Shown here: in pieces, positions 41,107 to 49,458 of the stretch
Layout: each line of letters starts with the position of its first letter
Numbering within the stretch: the first letter of the stretch is position 1
Source: Cryobacterium sp. Y11
GTDB taxonomy: Bacteria; Actinomycetota; Actinomycetes; Actinomycetales; Microbacteriaceae
Reading direction: 5' to 3'
DNA: 64,000 nucleotides
Assembly: GCF_002929535.1 (NCBI RefSeq)
Contig: NZ_PJJO01000061.1
Span: 495,902 to 559,901 of the forward strand
Made by a program: the position numbers and the translations under genes
The notes under the pieces: generated by a model
Seen by the model: the letters and a program-made list of their open reading frames with translations, nothing else
Told to the model about the DNA's origin: nothing
The model's database searches: none

Positions 41107-41793
41107 ATGAGCACCATATTTCCCCGAGTGGGCAAGAAGTCTCTCGGCTATAACGTCGCGCAGGTTGACGCTTTTATGGCCGCTGCCCGCAGAGCCTATG
41201 ACCAGGTCGATGAGACCGATCAAAGCGATGCCGACACCGGTGCCCTGGGATCGGTCGACTGGATCGCGGCCGGACGTGCTGGGGCACGGCAGCCCGCCCC
41301 CGACCACCAGAGAGTTGGCACGAAGCAGGCGACGGACGAAGCGCGCCGCAGCGGCGCGAACCTGACGGCGGAGGGCATCCGGCACACCGCTTTTGCCATG
41401 CACAAGGGCGGTTATTCGCCGGAACATGTTGACGCGGCTTTGGAACGTCTGGAAGACGCGTTCGCGGCTCGGGAACGCGATCAGGCCACACGCACCGGGG
41501 GAGCGGGGGCGTGGATGGCCGAGGCCGGTGCCGTGGCCAACGAACTGGTCACCCGCCTCAGCCGTGCGCCCGGACACCGGTTCACCCGCACGAGTGTGCT
41601 GGCAATTGGCTATAGACGGGTCGATGTTGATCGGTTTGCCAATAAGTTGGTGAAGTATTTTCACGACGGCCGTGAGCTCTCGGTGGACGAAGTTCGCACG
41701 GCCGTTTTTCGCCCTGAACGGGGAGGATACCGCGAAGCGCAGGTCGATCTGGTGCTCGACAGTGTCGTGCAGGTCATGCTTGCGGTTCGGTAA
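41107..41793 (+). CDS. DivIVA-domain protein with four GY-x4-VD motifs
   Basis: Protein of 228 aa of unknown function related to DivIVA/Wag31 N-terminal domains. Four copies of the pattern Gly-Tyr-x4-Val-Asp are visible at residues 14-21, 102-109, 168-175 and 207-214. The pattern is the membrane-binding core of DivIVA modules (GYNVAQVDAFM). Regions between are short and not obviously coiled-coil. ATG 41107 gives the canonical N-terminus STIFPRV; GTG 41056, overlapping cdsA as GTGA, is an alternative. It lies beside envelope genes. Confidence 0.78.
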   Translation: MSTIFPRVGKKSLGYNVAQVDAFMAAARRAYDQVDETDQSDADTGALGSVDWIAAGRAGARQPAPDHQRVGTKQATDEARRSGANLTAEGIRHTAFAMHKGGYSPEHVDAALERLEDAFAARERDQATRTGGAGAWMAEAGAVANELVTRLSRAPGHRFTRTSVLAIGYRRVDVDRFANKLVKYFHDGRELSVDEVRTAVFRPERGGYREAQVDLVLDSVVQVMLAVR

Positions 41794-41847
41794 TGGGGAG
41801 ACCGTTATCTGGCCGTTATCAAAATTGTCGGCTAGGGTCTTCTACTA

Positions 41848-42504
41848 ATGGGTAGGCATCTGCAAGAAATCAAAACCATCTCGGCTCCGGCTCGGCCGCC
41901 TGTTCGTCGTACCCGGCGGCGTGCCAAGCCATCACAGGTCGTGTTCGGGTTCACCGCAGCGTTCGCCTTCGTTCTGGTCACCGTGGTCGATCCGTACTCG
42001 GGTGCCACAGCATCGCCCTACTTTCAACTGGCCAGCAGCACCGATTCCGCACCGGCACAAGCCGTGCTCGTGGCCGGCAGCTACACGAACACCATCACCC
42101 GCGACGGCTACACCGTGACGGAAAAGCCCAAGCCGGTTCCCGTTCCCGTTGTCGCCGCGAAGAAGAAGACTTTCACAGCACCCGCGGCTGCCGTGCCCGA
42201 TCCTGGCTCTGCCAAGGCGTACGCCTACGACGCCGTTGCGGCTCGTGGCTGGGGTGAAGACCAATACGACTGCCTCGTTTCCCTGTGGCAAAAAGAGTCG
42301 CGCTGGGATGTGAGCGCTCAGAACGGTTCGAGTGGCGCCTACGGCATTCCTCAAGCACTGCCCGGTTCCAAAATGGCGTCAGCGGGTGAAGACTGGGCAA
42401 CGAACGCCGGAACGCAGATTGAATGGGGCCTGGGCTACGTCTCGGGGCGGTACGGCACGCCGTGCGGAGCGTGGGCGAAGTCCGAGGCATCCGGCTGGTA
42501 CTGA
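41848..42504 (+). CDS. Secreted lytic transglycosylase-like protein
   Basis: Protein of 218 aa with an N-terminal membrane/signal segment (about 32-50, VVFGFTAAFAFVLVTVVDP) and a C-terminal SLT-like domain. The catalytic glutamate is in LVSLWQKESRWD, followed by the typical GSSGAYGIPQALPGSKM. The middle is a Pro/Lys/Val-rich linker that would span the wall. It probably trims peptidoglycan. A -10-like TAGGGT lies 9 nt before ATG 41848. Confidence 0.85.
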   Translation: MGRHLQEIKTISAPARPPVRRTRRRAKPSQVVFGFTAAFAFVLVTVVDPYSGATASPYFQLASSTDSAPAQAVLVAGSYTNTITRDGYTVTEKPKPVPVPVVAAKKKTFTAPAAAVPDPGSAKAYAYDAVAARGWGEDQYDCLVSLWQKESRWDVSAQNGSSGAYGIPQALPGSKMASAGEDWATNAGTQIEWGLGYVSGRYGTPCGAWAKSEASGWY

Positions 42505-42570
42505 CAGCCCTGCTTGTCTGCACCAGGCAGCTGGGTAAGCCGTTGGGCGCGTACCGGCCTGCACGCGCTT

Positions 42571-42576
42571 TAGACT
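42571..42576 (+). promoter_or_regulatory. -10 box before the 42583 gene (leaderless layout)
   Basis: TAGACT lies exactly 6 nt before the ATG at 42583. Confidence 0.55.
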
Positions 42577-42582
42577 GGAGCA

Positions 42583-42885
42583 ATGGCGCGCAGCAATCGA
42601 CCCCGAGGCCGCAAGTCAGCTCCCCGGGATGATGACGACGCTGACGACTTAAATGACCTGCTGGCGGGCTGGCGTCGAAGCGAGGTTCGCCGGGACGGTC
42701 TGTGGCACGTTCAGCCGGTATCAGCCAAGAATGCCGCCAAGACCTATTTGTGCCCCGGTTGCACGCTCGACATCGTGCCGGGCACTGCGCACATGGTCAC
42801 CTGGCGCGGCGACGGAGTCCTGGGCGATGCGGCCGACTTATCGAATCGTCGGCACTGGCACATGCACTGTTGGAAGATCAAATGA
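42583..42885 (+). CDS. Small actinobacterial protein with Cys/His zinc-finger-like motif
   Basis: Protein of 100 aa seen across actinobacteria, often labelled ATP/GTP-binding without evidence. The basic, Asp-rich N-terminus (RSNRPRGRKSAPRDDDDADD) precedes a conserved core with CPGC near residue 57 and HWHMHCW near the end. These residues could bind one zinc ion. No catalytic motif is seen. Translation is coupled to the following hydrolase gene through ATGA. Confidence 0.75.
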   Translation: MARSNRPRGRKSAPRDDDDADDLNDLLAGWRRSEVRRDGLWHVQPVSAKNAAKTYLCPGCTLDIVPGTAHMVTWRGDGVLGDAADLSNRRHWHMHCWKIK

Positions 42886-43664
42886 CTCGTGACCCTGCCA
42901 CACTCGAGACGCAAGGAGACCCAGTGACCCTGCCCGTTAATGTTCGTGGAGGCATCGCACTGCCCGCTATGAGAGAACAGGTCACGTTTAACACCAGCGA
43001 TGGACTCACGCTGGTGGGCGAGTTGGCGACCCCGGTGGGGCGACCGATCGTGGCGACCCTGGTCACGCTGCATCCGCTGCCCACCGCCGGCGGGTTCATG
43101 GACTCGCACATTCTGCGCAAGGCGGCCAACCGCTTGCCGGCGATGGCTGACCTCGCCGTGCTGCGCTTCAATACCAGAGGCACCTCGTCACCGCGCGGAA
43201 CCAGTGGCGGTAACTTCGGGGGTGGCGTGACCGAACGCGCCGATGTGGCGGCAGCGATGGCCTTCGTCGCCGCACGCAACCTGCCCAACCCGTGGCTGGT
43301 CGGCTGGTCTTTCGGAACGGAACTCGCTCTGAAATACGGCCTGGAGTATCCGATTCTCGGTGCCATACTGCTCTCACCGCCCCTGCACCGCACGACGAAC
43401 GCCGAACTGGCGGCGTGGGCCGGTAATGAGCGCCAGCTGGTAGCGGTCATCGCCGAATTTGACGATTATCTCAGACCGGATGCTGCCCGCGTGCGGTTTG
43501 CTAGCGTTCCGGGCCTGCGGTTTATCGAGGTCGAGGGCGGCAAACACCTCTGGGTCGGTGAGAATCTCACCCGTCGGGTGCTGACCGAGATCGTCGCGAC
43601 GGTCAATCCAGAAGCGCTCCCGCTGCCCACCGAGTGGACCGGAGAGCTGGCGGCTGCCTCCTGA
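42882..43664 (+). CDS. Alpha/beta hydrolase family protein
   Basis: Hydrolase of 260 aa from ATG 42882, which overlaps the previous stop as ATGA. The fold shows as LVTLHPLPTAGGFMDSHILR (oxyanion region), LRFNTRGTSSPRGTSGG and the nucleophile-elbow-like LVGWSFGTELAL (Ser in GWSFG). An Asp-containing strand (EFDDYLRPD) and a His (GGKHLWVGE) complete a likely triad. It resembles the dienelactone-hydrolase-like group; the substrate is unknown. GTG 42924, preceded by AAGGAG, is a strong alternative start. Confidence 0.8.
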   Translation: MTRDPATLETQGDPVTLPVNVRGGIALPAMREQVTFNTSDGLTLVGELATPVGRPIVATLVTLHPLPTAGGFMDSHILRKAANRLPAMADLAVLRFNTRGTSSPRGTSGGNFGGGVTERADVAAAMAFVAARNLPNPWLVGWSFGTELALKYGLEYPILGAILLSPPLHRTTNAELAAWAGNERQLVAVIAEFDDYLRPDAARVRFASVPGLRFIEVEGGKHLWVGENLTRRVLTEIVATVNPEALPLPTEWTGELAAAS

Positions 43665-43705
43665 GCGCCGCTTTGTGACCCGAGTTCGCGGCCACGGGGA
43701 GTAAC

Positions 43706-44755
43706 TTACAGCTCGTTCTGCCGGGGAATGACGACTTGTTTGACGATCATGATGACGGACGCAGCGACCGGAATGGCGATGAGGGCGCCCAGAATGCCCA
43801 GCAGGTTGCCGCCGGCTAGGGCAGCGATGACGACGACAGCTCCCGGCACTGCAACAGCCCGGCTCATGATCTTGGGGCTCAGGAAGTATGCCTCGACCTG
43901 CATATAAATGAGGTAGTAGATTGCCGCGACCAGGGCCGTCTTTGGTGAGCTGCCGATCTCGGGGATCAGGCAGGTCAGCACGATGATGACGGAACCGCTG
44001 ATCGTACCGACGAGCGGAATCAGTGAGAGCAGGAAGGCGATGAACGCGAGCAACGCCGGAAAGGGCGCCCCAATGATCGACAAAAAGATGAAGCTCAACA
44101 CCCCGTTCACAGAGGCCAGGGCGGCCTGCCCGACAATGTAGCGACCGACGGCCGTGGTGATCTGCTCGCTCAGGTTGGTGAAACGCTCACGTTTCGACGC
44201 GGGTATCAGCTGGTACGTTGCGCGTTTCATGCCGTTGAGGGAGGCGGTGAAGTAGAGCGTGAGAATGAGGATGATCAACGCCCCGAAGAGCCCGCTCACA
44301 AACGCCAAGCCCGACTGAACCAAAGTCGTGGTGATGTTTGAGAGGTTTCCACCCAGGTAATCGGTGATGGACTTGGTGAGCGCAGGCACATCGAGTGCGG
44401 GGAACTGATTTTGCAGATCGACCGAGAGGGTGGAGGAGTTGACCGCACGCACTAGCTCGGGGAAGAGCTTAGAGAGCTTAGATACTTGGTCGACGATGAT
44501 CGGCACGATCGCGAAGACGACCGCCGTCAGCACGCCGAGCACGCCGGCGAGAACGGTCACAATCGCGGCCCACCGCGGGAATCTCTTCTTCTCCAGCCAG
44601 GACACTGCTGGGTCGAGCCCGAGCGCGATGAACAGCGCGGCCCCGACGTAGATGATGATCGTCTGCAACGAGATGATCGAGGTGATGATGAGCAGGCCCA
44701 GGCCCACGCCTAAAGTACCGACGAGTCCGAACCGAAACGCATTTTGAATTTTCAC
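43706..44755 (-). CDS. AI-2E family transporter (putative permease)
   Basis: Membrane protein of 349 aa in the AI-2E family (formerly PerM). About eight hydrophobic segments are visible with the family pattern LDPAVSWLEKKRFPRWAAI near the start and the PxxxGxxxG-type loops (LIPLVGTISGSVIIVL) near the middle. Some members export autoinducer-2 or transport ions; the substrate here is unknown. GTG 44755 follows a GGAGAC site. Next gene upstream on the strand is the coiled-coil protein. Confidence 0.87.
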   Translation of the reverse strand: MKIQNAFRFGLVGTLGVGLGLLIITSIISLQTIIIYVGAALFIALGLDPAVSWLEKKRFPRWAAIVTVLAGVLGVLTAVVFAIVPIIVDQVSKLSKLFPELVRAVNSSTLSVDLQNQFPALDVPALTKSITDYLGGNLSNITTTLVQSGLAFVSGLFGALIILILTLYFTASLNGMKRATYQLIPASKRERFTNLSEQITTAVGRYIVGQAALASVNGVLSFIFLSIIGAPFPALLAFIAFLLSLIPLVGTISGSVIIVLTCLIPEIGSSPKTALVAAIYYLIYMQVEAYFLSPKIMSRAVAVPGAVVVIAALAGGNLLGILGALIAIPVAASVIMIVKQVVIPRQNEL

Positions 44756-44778
44756 GGGTCGTCTCCAGGCCTGGGGAT

Positions 44779-46386
44779 TTACTCGGCTGCGACCCGCTCT
44801 GCCTGGGTCAAAACGCTGCGAAGGCTTTCAAAATATCCCGCAACAGCGTCGCGTTCAATTCTAATCTGTGCCATGCGATCTTCGGCGTCAGCGACGAGTG
44901 CCTGGGAGCGCGTTGTGGCATCGGTGACGAGTGCAGTAGCGCTGCTGTGGGCGTCGCTCAGAATACGCTCGGCCGCCTCCTCGGCTTGCTGCTTCTCGGC
45001 CTGGGCTGCGGCGCGGGCGCCAGTATCGAGCTGCTCGTTGACGGCGCGCAATTCTGCGGTGCGTGCGGTGGTCTCGGCCAGCTGTTTGGAGGCATCCGCT
45101 TGAAATTTCTGCGCCTGCGCGAGCGCTTCCTGATGCAGGGCGAGATGTTCTTGCTCGGCCTCGTCACGGCGAGCTTTCAGCTCAACGTCGAAGTCGGCAC
45201 GGGTCTGGTCGACTTCTCTGGCCAGTTGGGACACCTCGTGCTCGCTCTTCGAGCGGGCAGCCGCGAGCTGATTCTCTAGGTCGATGCGAGCCTGCTCGGC
45301 ATCGGACTCCGCATCCAGCCTGGCCTGCTGGTTCTGGCGAATTCGGTCGGCCGTTTCCTGCTCAACTTCGGCCGCGAGCGCGGCGTGGGCCTGCTCAGTC
45401 TCGCGAGTCAGGGCGGCGCGCTGGCGCACCTGATCGCGGGCCGCATCGGTGCTGGCTTGTTCACGTTCGACAGCAAGCACGGCGTGGCTCTGTTCGATTT
45501 CGCGGGCCAGATCGATTCGACCTTGCTCGACCTCTGCGGCGAGCAGGGTGTGGGCTTGGTCGGCTTGGTGGGCCAGCGCCAGGCGGCCCTCGCTGGTCTC
45601 GCGGGCGAGGTCTACCCGGGCTTGCTCGGTTTCGGTAGAAAGGTCTAAGCGGGCCTGCTCGGTTTCACGTTGCAGGTCGGCGCGTTGCTGGTCGAGTTCG
45701 AGCGCTACCTCGGCTCGGATCAGTTCGGTCTCCCGGGTCAAGCCGGCAGCGGTCTCACGCGCGTCGGTGGCCTCACGCTGGGCCACGACGCGCACCTCGG
45801 CGGCTTCTCGATCCGCTTCAGAACGGATGGCGGCGACCTCGCGCTTGACCGTTGCGCGCGCCTCGGCCGCTTCGGTGGCGACAGCGCCACGAATCAGAGA
45901 CGCTTCCCGCACGGCATCCTGGGTGATCTGGGCTTGCTCGTCCTGAGCGCGGGCTTGGGCGTCTCCCGTTTCTGCTCGCACGTCGTCGAGAACGCGGCGG
46001 GCCTTGACCGTGGCATCAGAGAGGGTGCGCTCGGCGTGCTCGAGCGCGTTGTTGCGGAGCAGGTCGACCTCGGCCTGCGTCGAAGCGCGCAGTTTCTCCG
46101 CGTCGATGTCTGCTTGGGCGATAACGCGGGTGGACTGTTCCTCCGCCACGCGTAGGGTGCTTTCCAACTTCGTCCCTAGGCCAGAGAACGTGGGACTACC
46201 GACCTCTTCAATCTCGGCAGTGAGATCCTCGATGCGTGCGGCCAGCCGTTTGATCTCGCGGCCAGCCTCAGCATTTTGGGTGTTTGCCTGGATCAGTTCG
46301 CGTCGGAGGGCCTGAACGGCCTTCGAGACCTCGTCTTTGTCATAGCCACGAAATACTTGGGTGAAATCACCCTGGTCGTCAGACAC
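44779..46386 (-). CDS. Long coiled-coil DivIVA/FilP-like protein
   Basis: Protein of 535 aa, nearly all coiled coil, with a short N-terminal DivIVA-like segment (QVFRGYDKDEVSKAVQALRREL). The central region has a clear 11-residue repeat of the type xExEQAxxxLA (for example TETEQARVDLA, AEVEQGRIDLA, REIEQSHAVLA; about 230-310). Hendecad repeats favour a right-handed coil and resemble cytoskeletal FilP and Scy proteins of polar growth. It probably scaffolds the pole or septum. The GTG start has AAGGAG upstream. Exact role unknown. Confidence 0.8.
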   Translation of the reverse strand: MSDDQGDFTQVFRGYDKDEVSKAVQALRRELIQANTQNAEAGREIKRLAARIEDLTAEIEEVGSPTFSGLGTKLESTLRVAEEQSTRVIAQADIDAEKLRASTQAEVDLLRNNALEHAERTLSDATVKARRVLDDVRAETGDAQARAQDEQAQITQDAVREASLIRGAVATEAAEARATVKREVAAIRSEADREAAEVRVVAQREATDARETAAGLTRETELIRAEVALELDQQRADLQRETEQARLDLSTETEQARVDLARETSEGRLALAHQADQAHTLLAAEVEQGRIDLAREIEQSHAVLAVEREQASTDAARDQVRQRAALTRETEQAHAALAAEVEQETADRIRQNQQARLDAESDAEQARIDLENQLAAARSKSEHEVSQLAREVDQTRADFDVELKARRDEAEQEHLALHQEALAQAQKFQADASKQLAETTARTAELRAVNEQLDTGARAAAQAEKQQAEEAAERILSDAHSSATALVTDATTRSQALVADAEDRMAQIRIERDAVAGYFESLRSVLTQAERVAAE

Positions 46387-46645
46387 GTTAACTCCTTGCA
46401 GGTGGGGCCCAGGCCCGTAGATGGATCATGCATGACGGGGAACACCACAATTTTAGTCCTGTGCGGCCAGCGACCGTTCTCGTTCGAGCTAACAAGCTGG
46501 TGCCGCACTCTATTAGGCTCCTCTCAGGAGAACGCAGTAACGTGAAAGGTCCGTGTCTGAGGACCTTCAGTCACGCGAGTCACCCACAGTGACTGAACAG
46601 TGCCCCAGATAGTACCGACCAGCGTTCAACGCTGAAGGGTGATAC
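46387..46645. promoter_or_regulatory. Divergent intergenic region with stacked hairpins
   Basis: Between two divergent genes, 259 bp. Three inverted repeats follow each other: CTCCT/AGGAG near 46519, AAGGTCC/GGACCTT at 46546-46567, and TTCAGTCAC/GTGACTGAA at 46566-46597. A GGGGCCCAGGCCC run at about 46403 loosely recalls the triple-palindrome repeat. No clear -10 was placed. Confidence 0.45.
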
Positions 46646-48469
46646 GTGCGATTTGCTCTTGCCATAGCGGCATTCGTTCTTGCCGCCGTGATGATCGTTC
46701 TCGGCATCGCGCAGCGAACAATCCTGTTGGAACCCGCTTTCAGCTCCTTGACCGCCACAGTAACCGGTGAGCCGCAGTATGTCGTGGTTGATCCAGCGGC
46801 CCTCGCCGCGTCCGCGGGTAGCCAGACCATCGACGTGCGAGGCGCTGGAGATATCTTCATGGCTTATGGGCGTTCGGAAGACGTGTCCGCCTGGATCGGC
46901 AATGACGCATACGCGACGGTTGGCCTCAGCGAAGAAACGGGTGAACTCTCCGCGACGACAACCGCCGCCGTCGTAGAGGAGAACGAGACCGGCATTGCCG
47001 GAATCACGGCCGCTGAGGAACCGACCATTGTGAACCCGGCTGGCTCCGACCTGTGGCTGGAGGAATTCACCAGCATCGATTCACTCACGAGCACGCTGGC
47101 CCTGCCAGAGGGCATATCGGTCATCATCGCTTCCGACGGGATCGAACCGGCGCCGACCAGCATCCGTTTGTCGTGGGCCTCTGACAACTCCACTCCGTGG
47201 GCCGGTCCGCTGCTGGCCGGCGGGGCACTGCTGCTGCTCTCGGGCTTGGTGCTGTATTTGCTTGCGCTGCTGCACTTGCGCCGGTCACGTCGCCCGCGGC
47301 GCAACGTTCCGCGTGGACCGCGCCTACCCCGGTTGCCGCGCGCCCCGCGCCCCAAGGCGATCAAGGCCAGTCAGATCACCACTTCTCGGCGCGGAATCGC
47401 CCGTCGGGTTGCCATTATCCCGATGATTGTGGTGTCCGGCCTGGCGCTGAGTGGCTGCTCGGCCGAACTCTGGCCCGATTTCAGCCCGGCGACGACGGTC
47501 ACCGCCACACCGACCCCGACGCCGCAAGCCACCGACTCGGTCGAGGCGGCAGCCGAACTTCCACCGCCAGCGGTCACGGTCGCCCAACTCGAGAACATCA
47601 TGAGCGAGATTTCTGTTCTCACAGCGGATGCCGATGCGAACCTGAATTCCGAAACGCTTGCCACGAGGTTTACCGGTCCGGCCCTTGAGCAACGCCTGGC
47701 CAACTACAAGATTCGCGCCGTCGACCCCGCTGTGGCTCCGTTGCTGGCTCTCCCGGGCGCTCCGCTTACGTTCACACTGCCCCAGCAGACCAACTCGTGG
47801 CCACGGGTGGTTATGACCGTGGTTCAGGACGCCAACGATTCCACCATTCCCACGACGGCGGTCATGCTCAAGCAGGAGTCGGCTCGTTCCAACTATCAAG
47901 TGGAATACCTGTTCGCGCTCGAGCAGTCAGCGCACGTGCCGAAGGTAGCCCCGGCGGTGGTGGGTGCCCCGGCGATCGCGCCCGACAACAAATTGTTGCT
48001 GCTGCCGCCGAATGAGATCTCTGCCGCCTACGCCGATATCTTGCTGAACGGTGAGGCCAGCGCGTTGTACCCTTTGTTCGAAAGCGAAGGAGACAACTTT
48101 CGCATCCAGGTCGCCGATTTGAATGCGGCGAAGATTGCCGCCTTGCCGACGACGGCATCCATTGAATTTGCCGCAGCGGCGGGCAACGACGAGGCGGTCG
48201 CTCTGGCGACCAACGATTCGGGCAGCATCGTGGCCGTGAGCATGACCGAAACCGAAACGGTCAAGCCGGTCGACGAGGGTGCCACGGTCGGCCCTGATGC
48301 GGATGCCGCGGCCACCAAGGCGCTCTCTGGCATTACCACCACGGCCAAGGGCTTTCAAAATACCTATCGCGACCAACTGCTGTTCTACGTACCGACGGCC
48401 GGTTCAAGCGACAAAATAGTGCTTTTGGGCTTTGCCCAGGGCCTGATCTCATCGGCGGAGCTTCCATGA
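46646..48469 (+). CDS. Membrane protein with internal lipobox
   Basis: Protein of 607 aa that I do not assign to a family. It has hydrophobic segments at about 3-22, 187-210 and 253-270. The third ends LALSGC271, a textbook lipobox, with an extracellular-looking Ser/Thr/Pro-rich stretch after it. The first half is extracytoplasmic, then a basic RRSRRPRRNVPRG linker, then the second segment with the lipobox. It overlaps the thioredoxin-like gene downstream by ATGA, so both are co-translated. Confidence 0.65.
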   Translation: MRFALAIAAFVLAAVMIVLGIAQRTILLEPAFSSLTATVTGEPQYVVVDPAALAASAGSQTIDVRGAGDIFMAYGRSEDVSAWIGNDAYATVGLSEETGELSATTTAAVVEENETGIAGITAAEEPTIVNPAGSDLWLEEFTSIDSLTSTLALPEGISVIIASDGIEPAPTSIRLSWASDNSTPWAGPLLAGGALLLLSGLVLYLLALLHLRRSRRPRRNVPRGPRLPRLPRAPRPKAIKASQITTSRRGIARRVAIIPMIVVSGLALSGCSAELWPDFSPATTVTATPTPTPQATDSVEAAAELPPPAVTVAQLENIMSEISVLTADADANLNSETLATRFTGPALEQRLANYKIRAVDPAVAPLLALPGAPLTFTLPQQTNSWPRVVMTVVQDANDSTIPTTAVMLKQESARSNYQVEYLFALEQSAHVPKVAPAVVGAPAIAPDNKLLLLPPNEISAAYADILLNGEASALYPLFESEGDNFRIQVADLNAAKIAALPTTASIEFAAAAGNDEAVALATNDSGSIVAVSMTETETVKPVDEGATVGPDADAAATKALSGITTTAKGFQNTYRDQLLFYVPTAGSSDKIVLLGFAQGLISSAELP

Positions 48470-49440
48470 CGAATATGCCCCCTTCCCCCTCCAGCCTGCG
48501 CGGAGCGGTCGACCTCTCCTCGCTCGTGAATCGGGCACCGGCCGGTGCACCGCCGGCTGCCGTCACCGGGGGTTCTCCCGCCGCCCCGGGAGCCGCGACC
48601 GGACCGGTCGCGGTGCCGAGCCTGGTGCTCGACGGTACCGACGCGAACTTCGGTGAGCTGCTCGAACTGTCGTCGCGCGTTCCCGTGATCGTGGGTCTGT
48701 GGGCGTCCTGGAGCGAGCCATCTACTGCGCTGATGACCGGGCTGGAAAAGATCATCACGGCCTACGCCGGCCGGTTCGTGCTGGCCCGCGTTGACATTGA
48801 CGCGAACCCTCAACTCGCGCAGGCCTTTCAGGCGCAGTCGGTTCCTACGGTCGCCGCCGTCATCACCGGCCAGCCGGTACAGCTGTTCAACGGCCCGCTG
48901 GCCGAGGAACAAATTAGCGACGTACTCGGCCGCGTGCTCGAACTCGCCGCCCAGCAGGGCGTGACGGGCATGGCTGAAGTGCCGGCCGCCTCCGACGAGC
49001 CGGCCGCCGCACCCGTCGAGGAACCACTGCCGCCGCACCACCTGGAGGCCTACGCGGCCATCGAAGCCGGCGACTATGCCACAGCGCAGAGCGAATACCG
49101 TACGGCGCTCGCCCAGAACCCGAACGACACGATGGCCGTCGCCGGTCTTGCCCAGGTGAGCCTGCTCGCCCGGCTGCAGGGCAAGACCATCGACCAGATT
49201 CGAAACGGTGCGGCATCTTCTCCCGACGATCTTGAGGCGCAACTGCTGGTCGCCGACCTCGACCTGTCTGGCGGGCACATCGAGGATGCCTTCGATCGCT
49301 TGCTCAGCCTGTTTCCGGCCCAGCCAGCCCCCGGCCGCAACGCCATCCGCGAGCGCATCCTCGAACTGTTCGAGGTCATCGGCCAAGACGACCCCCGGGT
49401 AGCGCCCACCCGCTCCCGCCTCACCGCCCTCCTCTACTGA
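48466..49440 (+). CDS. CnoX-like thioredoxin-fold protein with TPR
   Basis: Protein of 324 aa with a thioredoxin-like domain (about 55-165) followed by TPR-like helices. The active site has WASWSEPS instead of WCxxC, so it cannot do disulfide exchange. The layout matches YbbN/CnoX, a chaperone partner of GroEL and DnaK. The first about 50 residues are Pro/Ala-rich. The ATG at 48466 overlaps the upstream gene as ATGA. Confidence 0.85.
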   Translation: MTNMPPSPSSLRGAVDLSSLVNRAPAGAPPAAVTGGSPAAPGAATGPVAVPSLVLDGTDANFGELLELSSRVPVIVGLWASWSEPSTALMTGLEKIITAYAGRFVLARVDIDANPQLAQAFQAQSVPTVAAVITGQPVQLFNGPLAEEQISDVLGRVLELAAQQGVTGMAEVPAASDEPAAAPVEEPLPPHHLEAYAAIEAGDYATAQSEYRTALAQNPNDTMAVAGLAQVSLLARLQGKTIDQIRNGAASSPDDLEAQLLVADLDLSGGHIEDAFDRLLSLFPAQPAPGRNAIRERILELFEVIGQDDPRVAPTRSRLTALLY

Positions 49441-49441
49441 T

Positions 49442-49455
49442 CTTCTCGCGAGAAG
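49442..49455. terminator. Short palindrome at the glgB/CnoX junction
   Basis: CTTCTCGCGAGAAG is a perfect 14-bp palindrome between convergent stops (49440 and 49459). It is short for a terminator but sits where one is expected. Confidence 0.35.
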
Positions 49456-49458
49456 GGC

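Noticed and set aside
46403..46430. Possible fourth copy of the triple-palindrome repeat
   Set aside because: Only GGGGCCCAGGCCC is shared; the GTTTATAAAC core and arms are missing.
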